Below are positions 10,465 to 20,815 of a DNA stretch of 64,000 nucleotides, piece after piece (within the stretch, counting starts at the first letter, position 1; every line of letters starts with the position of its first letter). The notes under the pieces were generated by a model. That model ran no database searches. It was given only the letters and a program-made list of their open reading frames with translations, and was not told where the DNA came from. This stretch comes from Craterostigma plantagineum (Eukaryota; Streptophyta; Magnoliopsida; Lamiales; Linderniaceae), in assembly GCA_027422505.1 (NCBI GenBank), contig JAPQWV010000002.1, positions 21,956,001 through 22,020,000 on the forward strand, in the 5' to 3' direction. The translations under genes were made by a program, and so were the position numbers.

Positions 10465-13068
10465 TCACCGTGAACACTGGATAGTGAACACGTCCTTTCG
10501 ATTCTTGGCGAAGGTCAGTGACTTTGCAGATGGGGCCCGACTCATTTCCAGAGCGAGGTTTTCTTCATCGGACATCGTCCTCTTTGTGCACTTGTGGCAA
10601 AGAAGGCTCCATCGATAGAGCTTCTTCTTTTCCTCGCTCCAGTTTTGAATGTTCATCAGCTCATATTCGTTGAAGGTTGTGATGATCTGCTCCTTGCGCC
10701 GCCAGATCCTCTTCCTGATCTCTTCTTGAAACGGCGCGGTTATCTTTTTGTTTTCACACGGTGCTTCCGGTATATCCACCGTGGGCACATCCGTTTGAGC
10801 AGCAGGGGCCTCAGTTTGCTGCGCTTGGAATTGTAGGATGTTCTCAAGCTCGGCCGGTTCAGCGTCGTATTCCTCTCCGTTCTCGTCGTCTGCGGTGTTG
10901 ATCAGCGTAAGCGAGGCTTCCATTAGCAGACCTCGAGCATTTTCCACCAAGTTCCTAGCTGCTACTGCATCGGCGGGCGTGTATAGCCATTCATCGTTGA
11001 AAATGTAGGCTTCGATCTCGTTCTGTGCGCAGTAGACGTCCTCGGAAGCCAGGTTGGAATCAATGTTGAGAGGGGTATGGCTATGTGGTGGCGAGGGTGT
11101 AGCGTCGGAGGAGTTTTTGGATTGTGGGGATGGTTGTGGTGGAGATTCTGGTGGTTCGGTTGAGGTGATGGTTTTGGCGAGGATGATTTGGGTGGCGGGT
11201 GGTGTAGATATGGTGGTGGCCTCTAACGTCGATGTAACAGTTAGAGGTTCCGAGATGGTGGGTGGAGACAGTGTGGAGGTGGTCTCTAATGCCAATGTGA
11301 CGATTAGAGTTTCGGAGACGGTAGTAGGTGGAGGTGAGGGTGATTTGGCTGGTGACTCGGGGTTGATAGGGTGGGCTTTTTGGCTAGTGTGGTGTGAGGT
11401 TTCTACGGGCGTTGTTTCAGGTGAAGAGGAGGAGGGCGGCGTCGGTTGTATGGGTCCTTGAGTTTGTGAGGCTTGCGGCCTGTTCTCCCCCTCGTGGCGA
11501 TCTTGATCATCGTCTTGATCGTCGCGCCTGATCCCGCTCGACTCGCCTTGAGTGCGGCAAGTCATCGGTTGAGTCATTATCCTCTTCATTTGCTGTTCCT
11601 CCTCGTCGAGTTCCGTCATTGACTCGAATCTTGCTCGTAGGATGTAGAAGAGTTCCTTGGCGGAGATGGAGGAGAGAGCAGCTTCAGCGTCCACATTTTG
11701 AGTTGGTGGTGGCGTCTCCGGGGCCACACCTTTGCCTTTGTCGATGGTGGACGCATCGAGACGCGCGTAGACTTTATCGAGGATAGACGTCTCAAGAGTC
11801 TTTGCAAACTCTTGAAGACAAGTCTCTAACGCGGTCTCTGTCACGAACTGGGGTAAGTTTAACAAGTTGGAATCACGAAGAAATCCAACTGTCACCGAAT
11901 CAGAGAAGATAGCCGATCGGCCGCCCGTTTGCACAGGACAGGAAAAGACGGGGTCACTCAGACTTCCCGTTGGCATCATCGATGAGACAGACTCAATCGA
12001 ATGATGGCCTAGGCTCACGGTTGTTGTGATGTTGGCCGTGCTAGGTCTTCCGCTCTCAGTCACAGAGACATCACCGAGCGTTCTGACAGAATCACGAAGA
12101 CTCTGTAGTGCGGTAAAAGGTGTATGTGTCCTAGAAACGTAAGAAATTATGGGGAGTGAGGGCACTACACTCGATGTGCATGAAGAGGATGCAGTCTGAG
12201 GCGAGGGACTGCTTGATTCAACATCGACTATCTCCAAGTGGGATGTCGATGGCATACGTGGCTCCTCGTGGAATGAAATATCTTCCTGTAGAGAGGAAGA
12301 TAAGTGGATTGGTGGGGTCGTTTGCGTGGTTGAGCCAGATGCCACGTCTTCTACTCGGGAGGTGAACACATCACCTCCTGTACCTATTGGTTCGGCTCGG
12401 CTTATATGTGGCTGAGGAGGTCGATCGTGTTTTTGTTTCGATCGACGCTCCGTGGGGCGGCTTACGTCATCCTCTCGCGACCGTTTTTTCGGAGCGCGGG
12501 TGGAAGAGGATGCGGCATGACTCGATGACTTTTTGGAGGTGGTGGTGGGGTTTTGGCTAGTCCCGGGGTTAGGAGCAGGAGGGTTGGTCTGCTCCGTAGG
12601 GACAGTGGATAGTGGGTGAGGGCTTTCATGGAAAGAGGCTGTAGAGGCACGGTATTCTTGGACGTGCAGGTTGGTCGGGTCGGCGTAGGCGAGGACGTCG
12701 TCTGGGATTATCATTGCGTGTCGATCTTTCGCCGGAGTGTTTTTCTTGGCGAACTTCTCGACAGTGGGGATTTGGAAGTGTTCCGTTGCCGGGCGGAGGC
12801 GAATGTTGGTGGAGTGCAAGCGGAAATGTCTGATGAGAGCTGGGAGCCACCGCATGTAGGGGACGAAGCGGTTTGTGACTCCCTTGGCGATTCCCGGTCG
12901 CGACGTTGGATCATGGAGATGAGATCCATCCATATGATGTCGGCGTAGTTGTACTTGCGGTTGTGGGCGATGCCGGTGAGGATAGTGAGGATTTGAAAGT
13001 TCCCGCGGTCCTGACCGGCATGCTTCCCTGACATGCATTTGTTTACCGGCAGGTACAACGTTTGCCAC
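10465..13068 (-). CDS. D1 accessory ORF, long Pro/Ser/Thr-rich part
   Basis: 867 uninterrupted codons, the longest open frame in the window. Residues up to about 45 are a frame shadow of the N-domain. From about residue 60 the true protein starts with FVPYMRWLPALIRHF, the end of the N-domain, then IPDDVLAYADPTNLHVQEY. A long low-complexity stretch follows (about 130-680) rich in Pro, Ser and Thr with runs such as TTTSKKSSSH and basic KKRSREDD. The last 150 residues are ordered and charged (EEIRKRIWRRKEQII; LMNIQNWSEEKKKLYRWSLL). A frame this long without stops, in such a decayed region, points to recent selection or young age. No enzyme motif recognised. It may be a structural, RNA-binding or localisation protein; that is inference. 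Confidence 0.7.
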   Translation of the reverse strand: MANVVPAGKQMHVREACRSGPRELSNPHYPHRHRPQPQVQLRRHHMDGSHLHDPTSRPGIAKGVTNRFVPYMRWLPALIRHFRLHSTNIRLRPATEHFQIPTVEKFAKKNTPAKDRHAMIIPDDVLAYADPTNLHVQEYRASTASFHESPHPLSTVPTEQTNPPAPNPGTSQNPTTTSKKSSSHAASSSTRAPKKRSREDDVSRPTERRSKQKHDRPPQPHISRAEPIGTGGDVFTSRVEDVASGSTTQTTPPIHLSSSLQEDISFHEEPRMPSTSHLEIVDVESSSPSPQTASSSCTSSVVPSLPIISYVSRTHTPFTALQSLRDSVRTLGDVSVTESGRPSTANITTTVSLGHHSIESVSSMMPTGSLSDPVFSCPVQTGGRSAIFSDSVTVGFLRDSNLLNLPQFVTETALETCLQEFAKTLETSILDKVYARLDASTIDKGKGVAPETPPPTQNVDAEAALSSISAKELFYILRARFESMTELDEEEQQMKRIMTQPMTCRTQGESSGIRRDDQDDDQDRHEGENRPQASQTQGPIQPTPPSSSSPETTPVETSHHTSQKAHPINPESPAKSPSPPPTTVSETLIVTLALETTSTLSPPTISEPLTVTSTLEATTISTPPATQIILAKTITSTEPPESPPQPSPQSKNSSDATPSPPHSHTPLNIDSNLASEDVYCAQNEIEAYIFNDEWLYTPADAVAARNLVENARGLLMEASLTLINTADDENGEEYDAEPAELENILQFQAQQTEAPAAQTDVPTVDIPEAPCENKKITAPFQEEIRKRIWRRKEQIITTFNEYELMNIQNWSEEKKKLYRWSLLCHKCTKRTMSDEENLALEMSRAPSAKSLTFAKNRKDVFTIQCSR

Positions 13069-13604
13069 GGTTGAGGTAGATTGCGGGTGGTGACTTCACT
13101 GAGGACAAGTGGGCCCTTCTTCTTCTTGGTTTCTGGTTGATAGCCCAGCCGGTCTATGTCCTCGATGAGTTGTTCATGGGTTGGTAGCGGGTCGTATGGG
13201 GAGTAGACAGGGAGTTGAAGCACCTCTTGGAGTATCTTTCGAGTGAGGACCACCGTTTCTTGATCAATTATGGCGGATAAGTTTTTTGCAAGGTGGAGTG
13301 GTCCAGCTATCTGCAACGTGTGCCAGAATTGTTGAAGATACACTTGTGCTTCTGGCTCGCCATGAGTGAGGGCGTGTCGAAGCGGGTGCCCTTTGAGGAT
13401 TTCTATAATGATTGGGGCATCGCATCGAAAGCTGTCTAAGTCCACCATGTAATTGTTGGGAATCAAGGCCGCCCATTGACTTGTTGGGAAGATCTGCTCG
13501 ATTGGTGGGACATAGGTACGCATGTTGAGCTCGATGCGAGCGATGTCCCTTTGGATTGCAGCCGCCTCAAGTGCTTCAATTGTGCCTTGATCTTTGTTTG
13601 TCAT
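12930..13604 (-). pseudogene. D1 accessory ORF, N-terminal domain
   Basis: Begins MTNKDQGTIEALEAAA (ATG at 13604) after the noncoding block. Conserved landmarks shared with the A-family aORF: LDSFRCDAPIIIEILKGHPL, LRHALTHGEPEAQVYLQQFW, VLTRKILQEVLQLP, YDPLPTHEQLIEDIDRLGY, LPQPWQTLYLPVNKCMSGKH and GQDRGNFQILTIL. This equals the A2 order (ILQGHPLWHG..., PMVYHQQFW, FRALLDLPHS, YDPLPSDEELVADFLQMGY, IPHPWKTLFGIVNKCLSPKH, GFDKGNGH). The open frame extends to 12711, but a frameshift near 12930 moves the true reading into the 867-codon frame. Similar proteins occur in retrotransposon neighbourhoods of other plants under unhelpful names; no biochemical role is known to me. Confidence 0.8.
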
Positions 13605-14101
13605 ATCTGTGCTTGACAGTAATTGTAATATGATTAGTACGGATTAAATCGTGAGAACATGAACATGAAAGTAGCCTTAAATTGTAAACGAAAGCATCGA
13701 CAATGTTTTTAAACTAGTACTTAGAAAATTTCGGAATTGAAGCCGTTCATATGAGATGAGAAAATTCGCTAAGTATAACACATAGACATGTTGAGAAAAT
13801 TTTCGCATTTTTGGGTAGAATTTCGTATGTAATGGAAAATTCGCTAAGTGTAACATGTAGAAATTTTCGCACGTAATGTTATTTTTCGCATATCAAGGAA
13901 ATTTCGCAGATAGAGAAAATTTTGCATGCATTAGGAAATTGTCGCAAGTGATAGCACATAGACATATCGTGAGAAATTTTTCGCAGATTGTGTAATGGAA
14001 AATTCGCATATCAAGGAAAAGTTTCGCAGATAGAGAAAATTTTCGCAAGTGATAGCACATAAACATGTTCGTGAGAAATTTTCGCAGACTGAAAATTTCG
14101 C
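13605..14101 (-). repeat. Motif-rich block between gag and aORF of D1
   Basis: Noncoding, dense in GAGAAAATTTTCGCA-like and TTTCGCAGATAG-like phrases, with near repeats of up to about 40 bp (for example around 13850-13930 and 13990-14060). It occupies the place where protease and pol should be. Confidence 0.75.
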
Positions 14102-14665
14102 AAGGAAGCGGTTGTTGATGTCAAACTTGTCCCTCGTGATCTTGGCTTTCTTGAGTTCATTGATGACCTTCAAGTATCGGAGGTATGTGTCACGCAACTC
14201 CTCTCCTTCATAGGCTTGGAAGTGTTCATACTGCGAGAGACATGCTGATTTCCTCCCCTGAGCACTTTCAGTTCTGCCTGCCATGATTTCCACGAGCTCA
14301 TCCCATATTTCCTTAGCAGTTGTGCAGCACTCGATGTGAGCGTAGACTTCGTTGTCCATAGCCTGGAAGAGGTATCCTTTGGCAGTCTCGTTGGCCTGTA
14401 CGCGAGCCTCTTCATCCTCATTGATGGGACCTCTTGGAGTGCGGCGTTCATCCATGGGAGGGTTGGCGTTTGGCTGTGCAGGGATGATCGTCCAGAATTG
14501 TGCTGGGCCATTGAAGATGGAGTCCAGAAGGTATTGAGAGAGTGGTGCGCCTTTGTTCCTGATGAACGTGAGGAATCGGTTTGTCCATATGCTGTAGTCG
14601 CCTTGTCGCAGCATCGGTGGCCTGGTGTCGGAGCCCACTGTTGAGATGTCATTCGTGGTAGACAT
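14102..14665 (-). pseudogene. D1 gag, N-terminal fragment
   Basis: ATG at 14665. Gag of the Copia UBN2 type: VGSDTRPPMLRQGDYSIWTN, FNGPAQFW, EEARVQANETAKGYLFQAMD, HIECCTTAKEIWDELVEIM and SQYEHFQAYEGEELRDTYLR. It parallels the A1 gag start (GNDNRPPILQRGEYTVWRSC; EGPAQFW; MWDELHRMM). After INNRFLAKF it runs into block sequence at about 14101. The zinc knuckle, coiled-coil extension and protease are missing. The remaining fragment could encode part of a capsid-like protein. Confidence 0.85.
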
Positions 14666-15760
14666 GGTTGGTGCAGTCGAATCGTCCGTGGTTTTGATCT
14701 TGTATAGATAAGAAAGTTAGTAACGGACGAACGAGATGAGAAATATAAGTTTTGAGAAAAAAATCGTTTAAAGAATTTCTTAGAACTAAGTGAGCGTGTG
14801 TGATGGTCGATAATGTATGAAGGGAAAATATATCTTGAAATTAGGAGAAGTTCTAGAAATTTAAAAAACGAGATTGAGGCGAAAAAGAAAAAAAAAATTT
14901 ATGTCAAAAGTGGTATAGGGTGATATGACTAAAGTGTAAGGATCAAATCTTAAATAAGTTTGAGAAAAATTTACCCCGAGAAAATTTTACCACGAGAAAA
15001 AATTTAACACGTCAGAAAAGAAAAATTCGCAGATAGAGACGTGATTGTATGAAGGATTATCCGAGAAATTATGTGTTGAGAAATTTCGGTGTTTGTGAGT
15101 TTTAAAGAGAAATTCTCGGAGGAAACATTCTCAGTTGAAAAATTTCTCGGATTTTGAAGTTTCGCATGTGAAAATGATTCTCAGTTGTGAATTTTAAAGC
15201 TTCGCAAGAAAATTTCGCAAGTTATAAAGATTTTCGCAAGTTGAGAAATTTATAGCTTTGCAAAAAAAAATTTCGCAAGTTATAAAAATTTTCGCAAGTT
15301 GAGAATTTTAAAGCTTCGCAAGAAAATTTTGCAAGTTATAAAAATTTCGCGGTTTAAATAAATTCTTCAAATGAAATTTCTCGCATATAAAGTTTCTCGG
15401 ATTTGAAAAAGGTGTCGCGTGTTGTAATGTGATTTGAGAAAGTTTCTTGAAAAAATTCGCGGCTTAGAAAAATTCGCGGAATAAGCTTTCTCGGATATGG
15501 AATTTCTCGGATTATGAAGAGTGAGCAAATTTCACAGATGAAGGTTTCTGAGTAAGCAAATTTCGCGTGTTAGAAAATTTCTCGGAATCAAATTTCTCGT
15601 ATATGAAATTTCTCGTATTTTAAAGGGTACGTGGTTGAGAAAAATGAAGCGACAGTGAGGTAAAAAACAGAGAAATTTTCGCGGATTAAGTATTCTCGGA
15701 TTTTGAAAGTCAATAGTTGCGAAAAATGCAGTATTGGTGCAATATAAAGAAATCGGTCAT
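14666..15760 (-). repeat. Leader block upstream of D1 gag
   Basis: About 1 kb of AT-rich noncoding sequence with very many AAATTTCGCAAG and TTTCTCGG phrases. No primer-binding site or LTR was found to the right, so the 5' end of D1 is lost. The exact junction with the G1 LTR is unclear. Confidence 0.7.
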
Positions 15761-16506
15761 GTGTCACGGCCGTGACACTCCTTGCAAAAGGCCGTGACAA
15801 TCGACAGAACCAAAGCCAAAGGACACTGGTCTTCGTCACGGCCGTGACACACATTGCACCAGGCCGTGACAAGAGGCAGAACAGGATGCCAAGCGATGCA
15901 GAGCACAATCACGGCCGTGAAGCCCGCCTGAAAAGTAGCAACGGACTAAAAACTTCATATCTCTCAATCTAGACCTTGGATTGAGAATCCCTTTGGTCAG
16001 AGTCAAGACTGGAAAATCTTCTATCTATGGTTAAAATTTCGGGTCAATCGGATATCGTTTACCCCTCCTTCTGAGAGAAATACGAATCTGTCGCAAAGTT
16101 GTTGAAAGTGTCACGGTCGTGACACTCCTTGCACCAGGCCGTGACGCACGGCAGTGAGCTCATTTTGTGCCTCGAGAGTTTCACGGCCGTGACGTGTCTT
16201 GTCCCATGCCGTGACCGCGTCAAATTTCGCTATAAAGGCCCAATTTCAACTCAGAAAGAGGGAATACTTACCAGATATCAACCGTAAACCCTCAAGAGAC
16301 GAAAAATAGCAGAAAAGAACAAGGAAACACGTCCCGGAGCGTGAGAGACGGATCAACGACGCAATCATGCCGAATTGAACGAAGAACGACGCAATCACGC
16401 CGAATTGAGATTAGATGAACGCTAGGTTATTTCGTATTTAAGACATATGTTTATCGTAACTCGTGTTTAGACTATTTATCGTTCTATGAAATTGCTTCTT
16501 CGATTT
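15761..16506 (+). repeat. 5' LTR of Gypsy element G1, first part
   Basis: Joined in logic to 27087-27677: both halves flank the A1 insertion, and the second half ends at the Athila-type primer site. It carries four exact TCACGGCCGTGA palindromes, a TATAAAGGCCC box near 16230 and a GA-rich R-like region. The left end is uncertain because no second G1 LTR is in the window. Confidence 0.65.
15764..16202 (+). promoter_or_regulatory. TCACGGCCGTGA palindrome cluster in G1 LTR
   Basis: Exact copies at 15764-15775, 15836-15847, 15909-15920 and 16191-16202, plus a one-mismatch copy near 16111. Several are followed after 10-15 bp by GGCCGTGAC and GGCAGAAC or similar. The cluster lies upstream of the TATA box near 16230, as expected for an upstream promoter element. 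The same module is repeated in the Copia C1 LTR. Confidence 0.75.
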
Positions 16507-16857
16507 TGTAGAATACCATTTATAATTGTGCTTGATTTCATTAGTTGTCCTTGTAATTAGGGGCGTTTTGTATAGTAGTCCTTAGATTAGGACTAGTTTG
16601 ATATTTATACCAAGTTTATTTGGTATAAATACATGTAAATCAGTTGAGCTTAATAGAGAAAGTTTAGAGAATTGATCCGAAGGGCTTGCAATTCGATTTC
16701 TAGAGAGAGAAACAACAGTAACTTTCTCACTCTAATTGAATTCTCTCTCGTGTTCTTAACTTGAGTTTTTCGATCGAATTCAATTGATTATCTAAACGAT
16801 CGAATTACTATGAATTCTAGCCTAGGATCGTAGAGTTGTTAATCTGAGGACCTAACA
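16507..16857 (+). repeat. 5' LTR of A1
   Basis: TGTAGAATACC...GACCTAACA, about 95% like the 3' LTR by eye. Contains two inverted repeats (16577-16594 and 16603-16630); the second overlaps GGTATAAATA, the likely TATA box. Confidence 0.92.
16577..16630 (+). promoter_or_regulatory. Twin inverted repeats with TATA box, family A LTR
   Basis: First: AGTCCT / AGGACT with a 6-nt spacer (16577-16594). Second: perfect 11-bp arms ATTTATACCAA / TTGGTATAAAT with a 6-nt spacer (16603-16630); its right arm holds the TATA box. The second is perfectly conserved at 9-36, 26832-26859, 47623-47650 and 58908-58935. Confidence 0.8.
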
Positions 16858-16859
16858 AT

Positions 16860-16871
16860 TGGTATCAGAGC
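16860..16871 (+). other. Primer-binding site of A1
   Basis: TGGTATCAGAGC two bases after the LTR, the initiator-Met tRNA type used by plant Copia elements. Confidence 0.92.
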
Positions 16872-17928
16872 AGATTCGTTCTGTTTTTAATCGTAAATTG
16901 TTAGAATTGGATCGAAATTTTATGTCGAACACTGTTCCATCGAAGAACAGATTTGGCGCGAAAAGTTTTTCGATCTAATAGCTTAATTCTGTGCTTAATT
17001 GACTTGAATCTGATGTTTCAGTGCTAGATTAAGTGATAAATGATCATTGCGACTAAATCAATAGCAGTTTGAACGTCGAATTTTGATTAATTTGATTCTG
17101 AAATTTTACTGTTGACGAAGAACATGAAGAACACGTTCTGATTTTGATCAAATTCGATATATTTTGCTTCGTAACAAGTTTAATTGCTTGTTCGTGTGTG
17201 ATTAGTACTTGATTGCGAGCAATTACCTCAAACTTCACTATCTGATTTTTTGTTTTTGCTCGAATTTGAGTTAATCGTATTCTGTGAATTTTTTCTCGAT
17301 TGTTCAATTTTTTCTCGCTAGGGTTTGATATCGGATTAGTTTCTCGATCGATAAACTTAGCGCGAGAATTTTTCTCGGTCAGAATACGATCAGCGCTAGA
17401 ATCGTCATCAGCAGAAACATTTTTAGTTAAAAAATTTCTCGAGCGTTATTCAGCGAAAAACTTTTTCGAGTGAGACCAATTTTGACCTTGCATGCGTAAT
17501 AACTTTCACTCGAAAATCATTTCCTCTTTTAACGTTTGACCAGGCGAAAATCATTTATACGCGAGAAACTTTTCTAGTCAACGGATTTATTTTGACTTGT
17601 CGAGAAACGTACTAACGTACTGTTTCTTTACGATCGAAATAAATTCACGATCAGGAAATTTTCTCGACTGAACGATTTTGGGCAATTTATTTCGCTCGTA
17701 AAATTTTCCGCTGACAAAATTTCTCGCACGAAAACTGTAAATACATTCTATATCGACGAAGTTAATTTCGATCATACTTTAAAGATTGAATTGAAAATAA
17801 TTGTCGATCTAGTCTTCGAATCAAACGCTACTAACAAATTTCGTCACCTGTGAAGCACTTTACATCGTCTTCAACCCTCAAAACAATCAACGAAGATCCT
17901 TCAACAACTCGACTACTATAATACAAAC
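16872..17928 (+). repeat. Leader of A1 with motif block
   Basis: About 1 kb noncoding leader between primer site and gag ATG. From about 17290 on it is dense in TTTCTCG and CGATCG phrases, like the other blocks of the family. Confidence 0.75.
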
Positions 17929-19529
17929 ATGGATGCATACTCACTCGGAAATGACAACCGTCCGCCGATCTTGCAAAGAGGCGAATACACAGTGTGGAGA
18001 AGCTGCTTCCTGAATTTCATCGCTCTAAAGTATCAAGCTGAAAATCTACTGAAGTCCCTTGAAGAGGGACCGGCACAGTTCTGGGTTCATGTACCCCGGG
18101 ACGAAACAACTACTCCAGCAATTCCAGCTTCTAGGCGACTAAAGGGGCCTAGAGAGTACTCTCTAGAGGAAAGAGCTCGAGCTAAGGCTGATCTAGTAGC
18201 CATGAATACCTCACGCAGGGCATCCCTAACGATATATACAGACAATCGACTGCCTTACATCGGCCAATGGGATGTGGGATGAGCTGCATAGGATGATGCA
18301 AAGGATGGAAGTTGGCATAAAGGCCAAGAAGGCGAACCTTCTCACTGCTTACAACTCATTCAAAGCAAAGCCGGAGGAGAGTCTATACGAAATCTACCAA
18401 CGATACCTCACTCTTCTCAACGAGATGAGAAAGATAGAAATCGAAGACAAACATGGAGACAAACATAAGATTTCTATCTTCTCTGTCCACGGAATGGAAG
18501 AAAATATCCACTCAAATACGACAAAATAAAGATCTAGAGAAGTTGGATGTCCATGCCGTGTTCGATAATCTCGCTCAGCATGAGGATGATATCCGCGAGA
18601 TTACCAAAGAGCAGAAAGGCAAACAAACCGATGACACGGTAGCCTTAGTCTCGAAGAAGAGGAGCACAAGATCAAGAAAGGAAAAAATCGTTAGGCCACC
18701 TTTATCATCAGAGTCGGAAGATGAATCGGACTCCGACATCGAGCCGAACATGAAAGGCCTTGGAAAACAGTTAGCTCTCATTGGACAAATGATGCGCAAG
18801 AAGTACTTCAAGAAGAAGTCTTCAACCTCAGCCAATAGACTTCGGACTACGAGCTCCAAGAACAAAGAACGTGCTCCGGAGAGTTCCGAGGTCAAGAATC
18901 CCAAGGAGACTAACAAATGCTTTAACTGTGGCAAAGCAGGTCACTTCGCTAGAGAGTGCACTCTCCCGAAGAAAAGAGATGCAAACTACTACTCCACGAA
19001 GCTTCAATTGACAAAACAGAAAGAAGCTGGAGTAGCTTTCATGGCCGAACAGGACCAATGGCTCGAGGACACGTCGAGCTCCGAAGAAGGGAACTTAGCC
19101 CTCATGGCCCGTCTCGACAACGAATTGGACGCCGAAACATCCACTCGTACGGACGACGACAACGCATCCACGTCTTCAAATGAGGTAGTCACTCCTTCCA
19201 CATTATTGACCATGTTAGAATCATATCAAAAGCAATATGCTAACATGAAACGTGAGCAGAAAAGTATAAAGAAAGTAGAGAATGAACTTGTGAGAGCTCA
19301 GGAGAAGATAGATAGTCTCGAACAAAAACTTAGGAGCTCTAGTGCAAAAATGGATGAACCTACTAAGAGCCTCCATTTTAGAGAGACTAGTCAACCTCAA
19401 CTAGGACAACAGAGCGAAAAGATTAAGGAATTAAAAGATAGGCTAGCAAATAACTACGATTGCTTGGTTATAAATCTCAACGAGAAAGCCATTTTAAATT
19501 GTAGGATAACTACGAGGAAGCTTAGTTAG
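17929..19529 (+). pseudogene. A1 gag: capsid, zinc knuckle, coiled coil
   Basis: ATG at 17929 (MDAYSLGNDNRPPILQRG) opens a UBN2-type Copia gag. EGPAQFW and LEERARAKADLVAMN are followed by a frameshift near 18230 into MWDELHRMMQRMEVGIKAKK, then another near 18460 into FLSSLSTEWKKISTQIRQNK. The zinc knuckle CFNCGKAGHFAREC lies at about 18920-18960. An acidic Ser-rich stretch and a heptad-rich coiled coil (about 19210-19450) follow, and a stop occurs at 19527. This is much longer than an ordinary Copia gag. The coiled coil could help particle assembly (inference). Confidence 0.88.
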
Positions 19530-20813
19530 GATTTCGATGCCCGTCAAGCCGCGAAACTAACCGTGGAAAATAATTATGCTCTCCTAGGTGAGGAAAGCAA
19601 GAAACTATATGCCAAAGTAAAGAAATTAGACGATATAGTTACGCGTAGGGGACAGTCCGAACAGACGATATTTTTTAACAAGCCCAAGGATATAGAGTTC
19701 TATAATCCTATAGAAGGCATATGTTTCACTAACCCGTGTGTGTTACAGAAGAAAGAAATATACGATGTTAAACACATGGGCTTAGGAATAACCTCTCTTA
19801 GAAATTTTACTGAATCGTCTTATGAAAATACTTTCGATTCATCTATTCGACAAGGTCCACATGGTCCAGAAATCCCCTTTGACTACAAAGAACTAAATGA
19901 AAGGGACAAAAATAGGAAAGAAACTCTAACACCTGTCTGCAATTTAGTTCAAATTCTACCTCGTGACTCTCAAACACACCACGAGGAAGTTAAAACCGTT
20001 AATTATAAAAATTTTCTCTACAAAACCCCTATCATAAAACAGATAGAGGAGTCACAGGCAAAGTTAGAAAAAGAACGAGAGAATTCGAAGCTGAAAAGAA
20101 AAAATTCTTTAAGGAGATGGAAAATCTCAAGGCTTCCTCGTCCTCCCAAACTACCTCTCACGCTATTACAAAAAGCGTGAAAAATGAAAAATCGCCTTTG
20201 GAAGATAAAAATTGTAAAAATAGTTCTGTTAAAAGTGCTATGACTAATTTTATTTTACCTACGTCTAGAGGGAGCGTAGCGTCAGCACTAAAAACAAAGG
20301 CTAGAGTGCCTAGCACTAAGATAAAGAAGGAGCCATTAGATTTAAATGTTTCTGAGCATGCTACTCCTCCTGTTACAATATAAAAGACACTCGTAGAAAT
20401 AAAAGAGCTATTTCCACTTTTAAGATAGTTGCTTCTACTTATTCACTTCAGCCGATCACCTTTAGAAGCACCAACTTCGAAATAGGCTCTACGTCAAAAA
20501 TTAATCATTCTGAAACAAATGCCACAAAGAAGACTCGTAGGTAACAACCAGCCATAAAGACTCTTCCACAACGTGCTGAAATTAACCTTCCCTATAAGGT
20601 TCAACCCAAATGGGTTCCTAAATCTCCGCCTAGGACGACAAAAGCCAAAAGGGCCAAGTCTCCTATAGAGGCAAAACCCAAACCCACGTTTTCAAAAGTG
20701 AAATGGGTTATTAAGACTCTTCCACAAATAGATTTAGGAGTCATATCTGAACCCAAAACTAAATCTGCTAATCCGAGAGGACCCATGCTTAAGTGGGTAC
20801 CTAAAGCTCTCTA
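19530..20813 (+). pseudogene. A1 gag C-terminal extension, broken
   Basis: Continues the coiled coil after one stop (NNYALLGEESKKLYAKVKKL), then a region with YNPIEGICFTNPCVLQ and QGPHGPEIPFDYKELN. A further frame from 20117 is Lys/Ser-rich. From about 20580 two or three WVPK/WVIK phrases (QPKWVPKSPP, VKWVIKTLPQ, MLKWVPKAL) end at TAA 20813. The same WVPK tail before the protease is in A3 (GPIRQWVPKFR at 51145-51175). At least three stops or frameshifts. Confidence 0.75.
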
Positions 20814-20815
20814 AA

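Larger units (their letters stand above)
9543..15760 (-). mobile_element. Pol-less LTR element D1 (LTR, aORF, gag)
   Basis: Minus-strand element with a 297-bp 3' LTR on the left, a polypurine tract, an aORF of about 1.2 kb codons split by frameshifts, a motif-rich block, the N-terminal part of a Copia-like gag and a second motif-rich leader block. No protease, integrase, RT or RNase H is present: the gag fragment (14102-14665) passes directly into the block before aORF. The 5' LTR and primer site are missing; the right end is lost near the G1 LTR (about 15700-15760). D1 has the same overall design as A1 and A2 but a different LTR and block motif. Confidence 0.75.

Noticed and set aside
11054..11461. 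135-codon plus-strand ORF opposite the D1 aORF
   Set aside because: Antisense shadow of the Pro/Thr/Ser-rich segment, giving Gly/Val-rich nonsense; no own signals.
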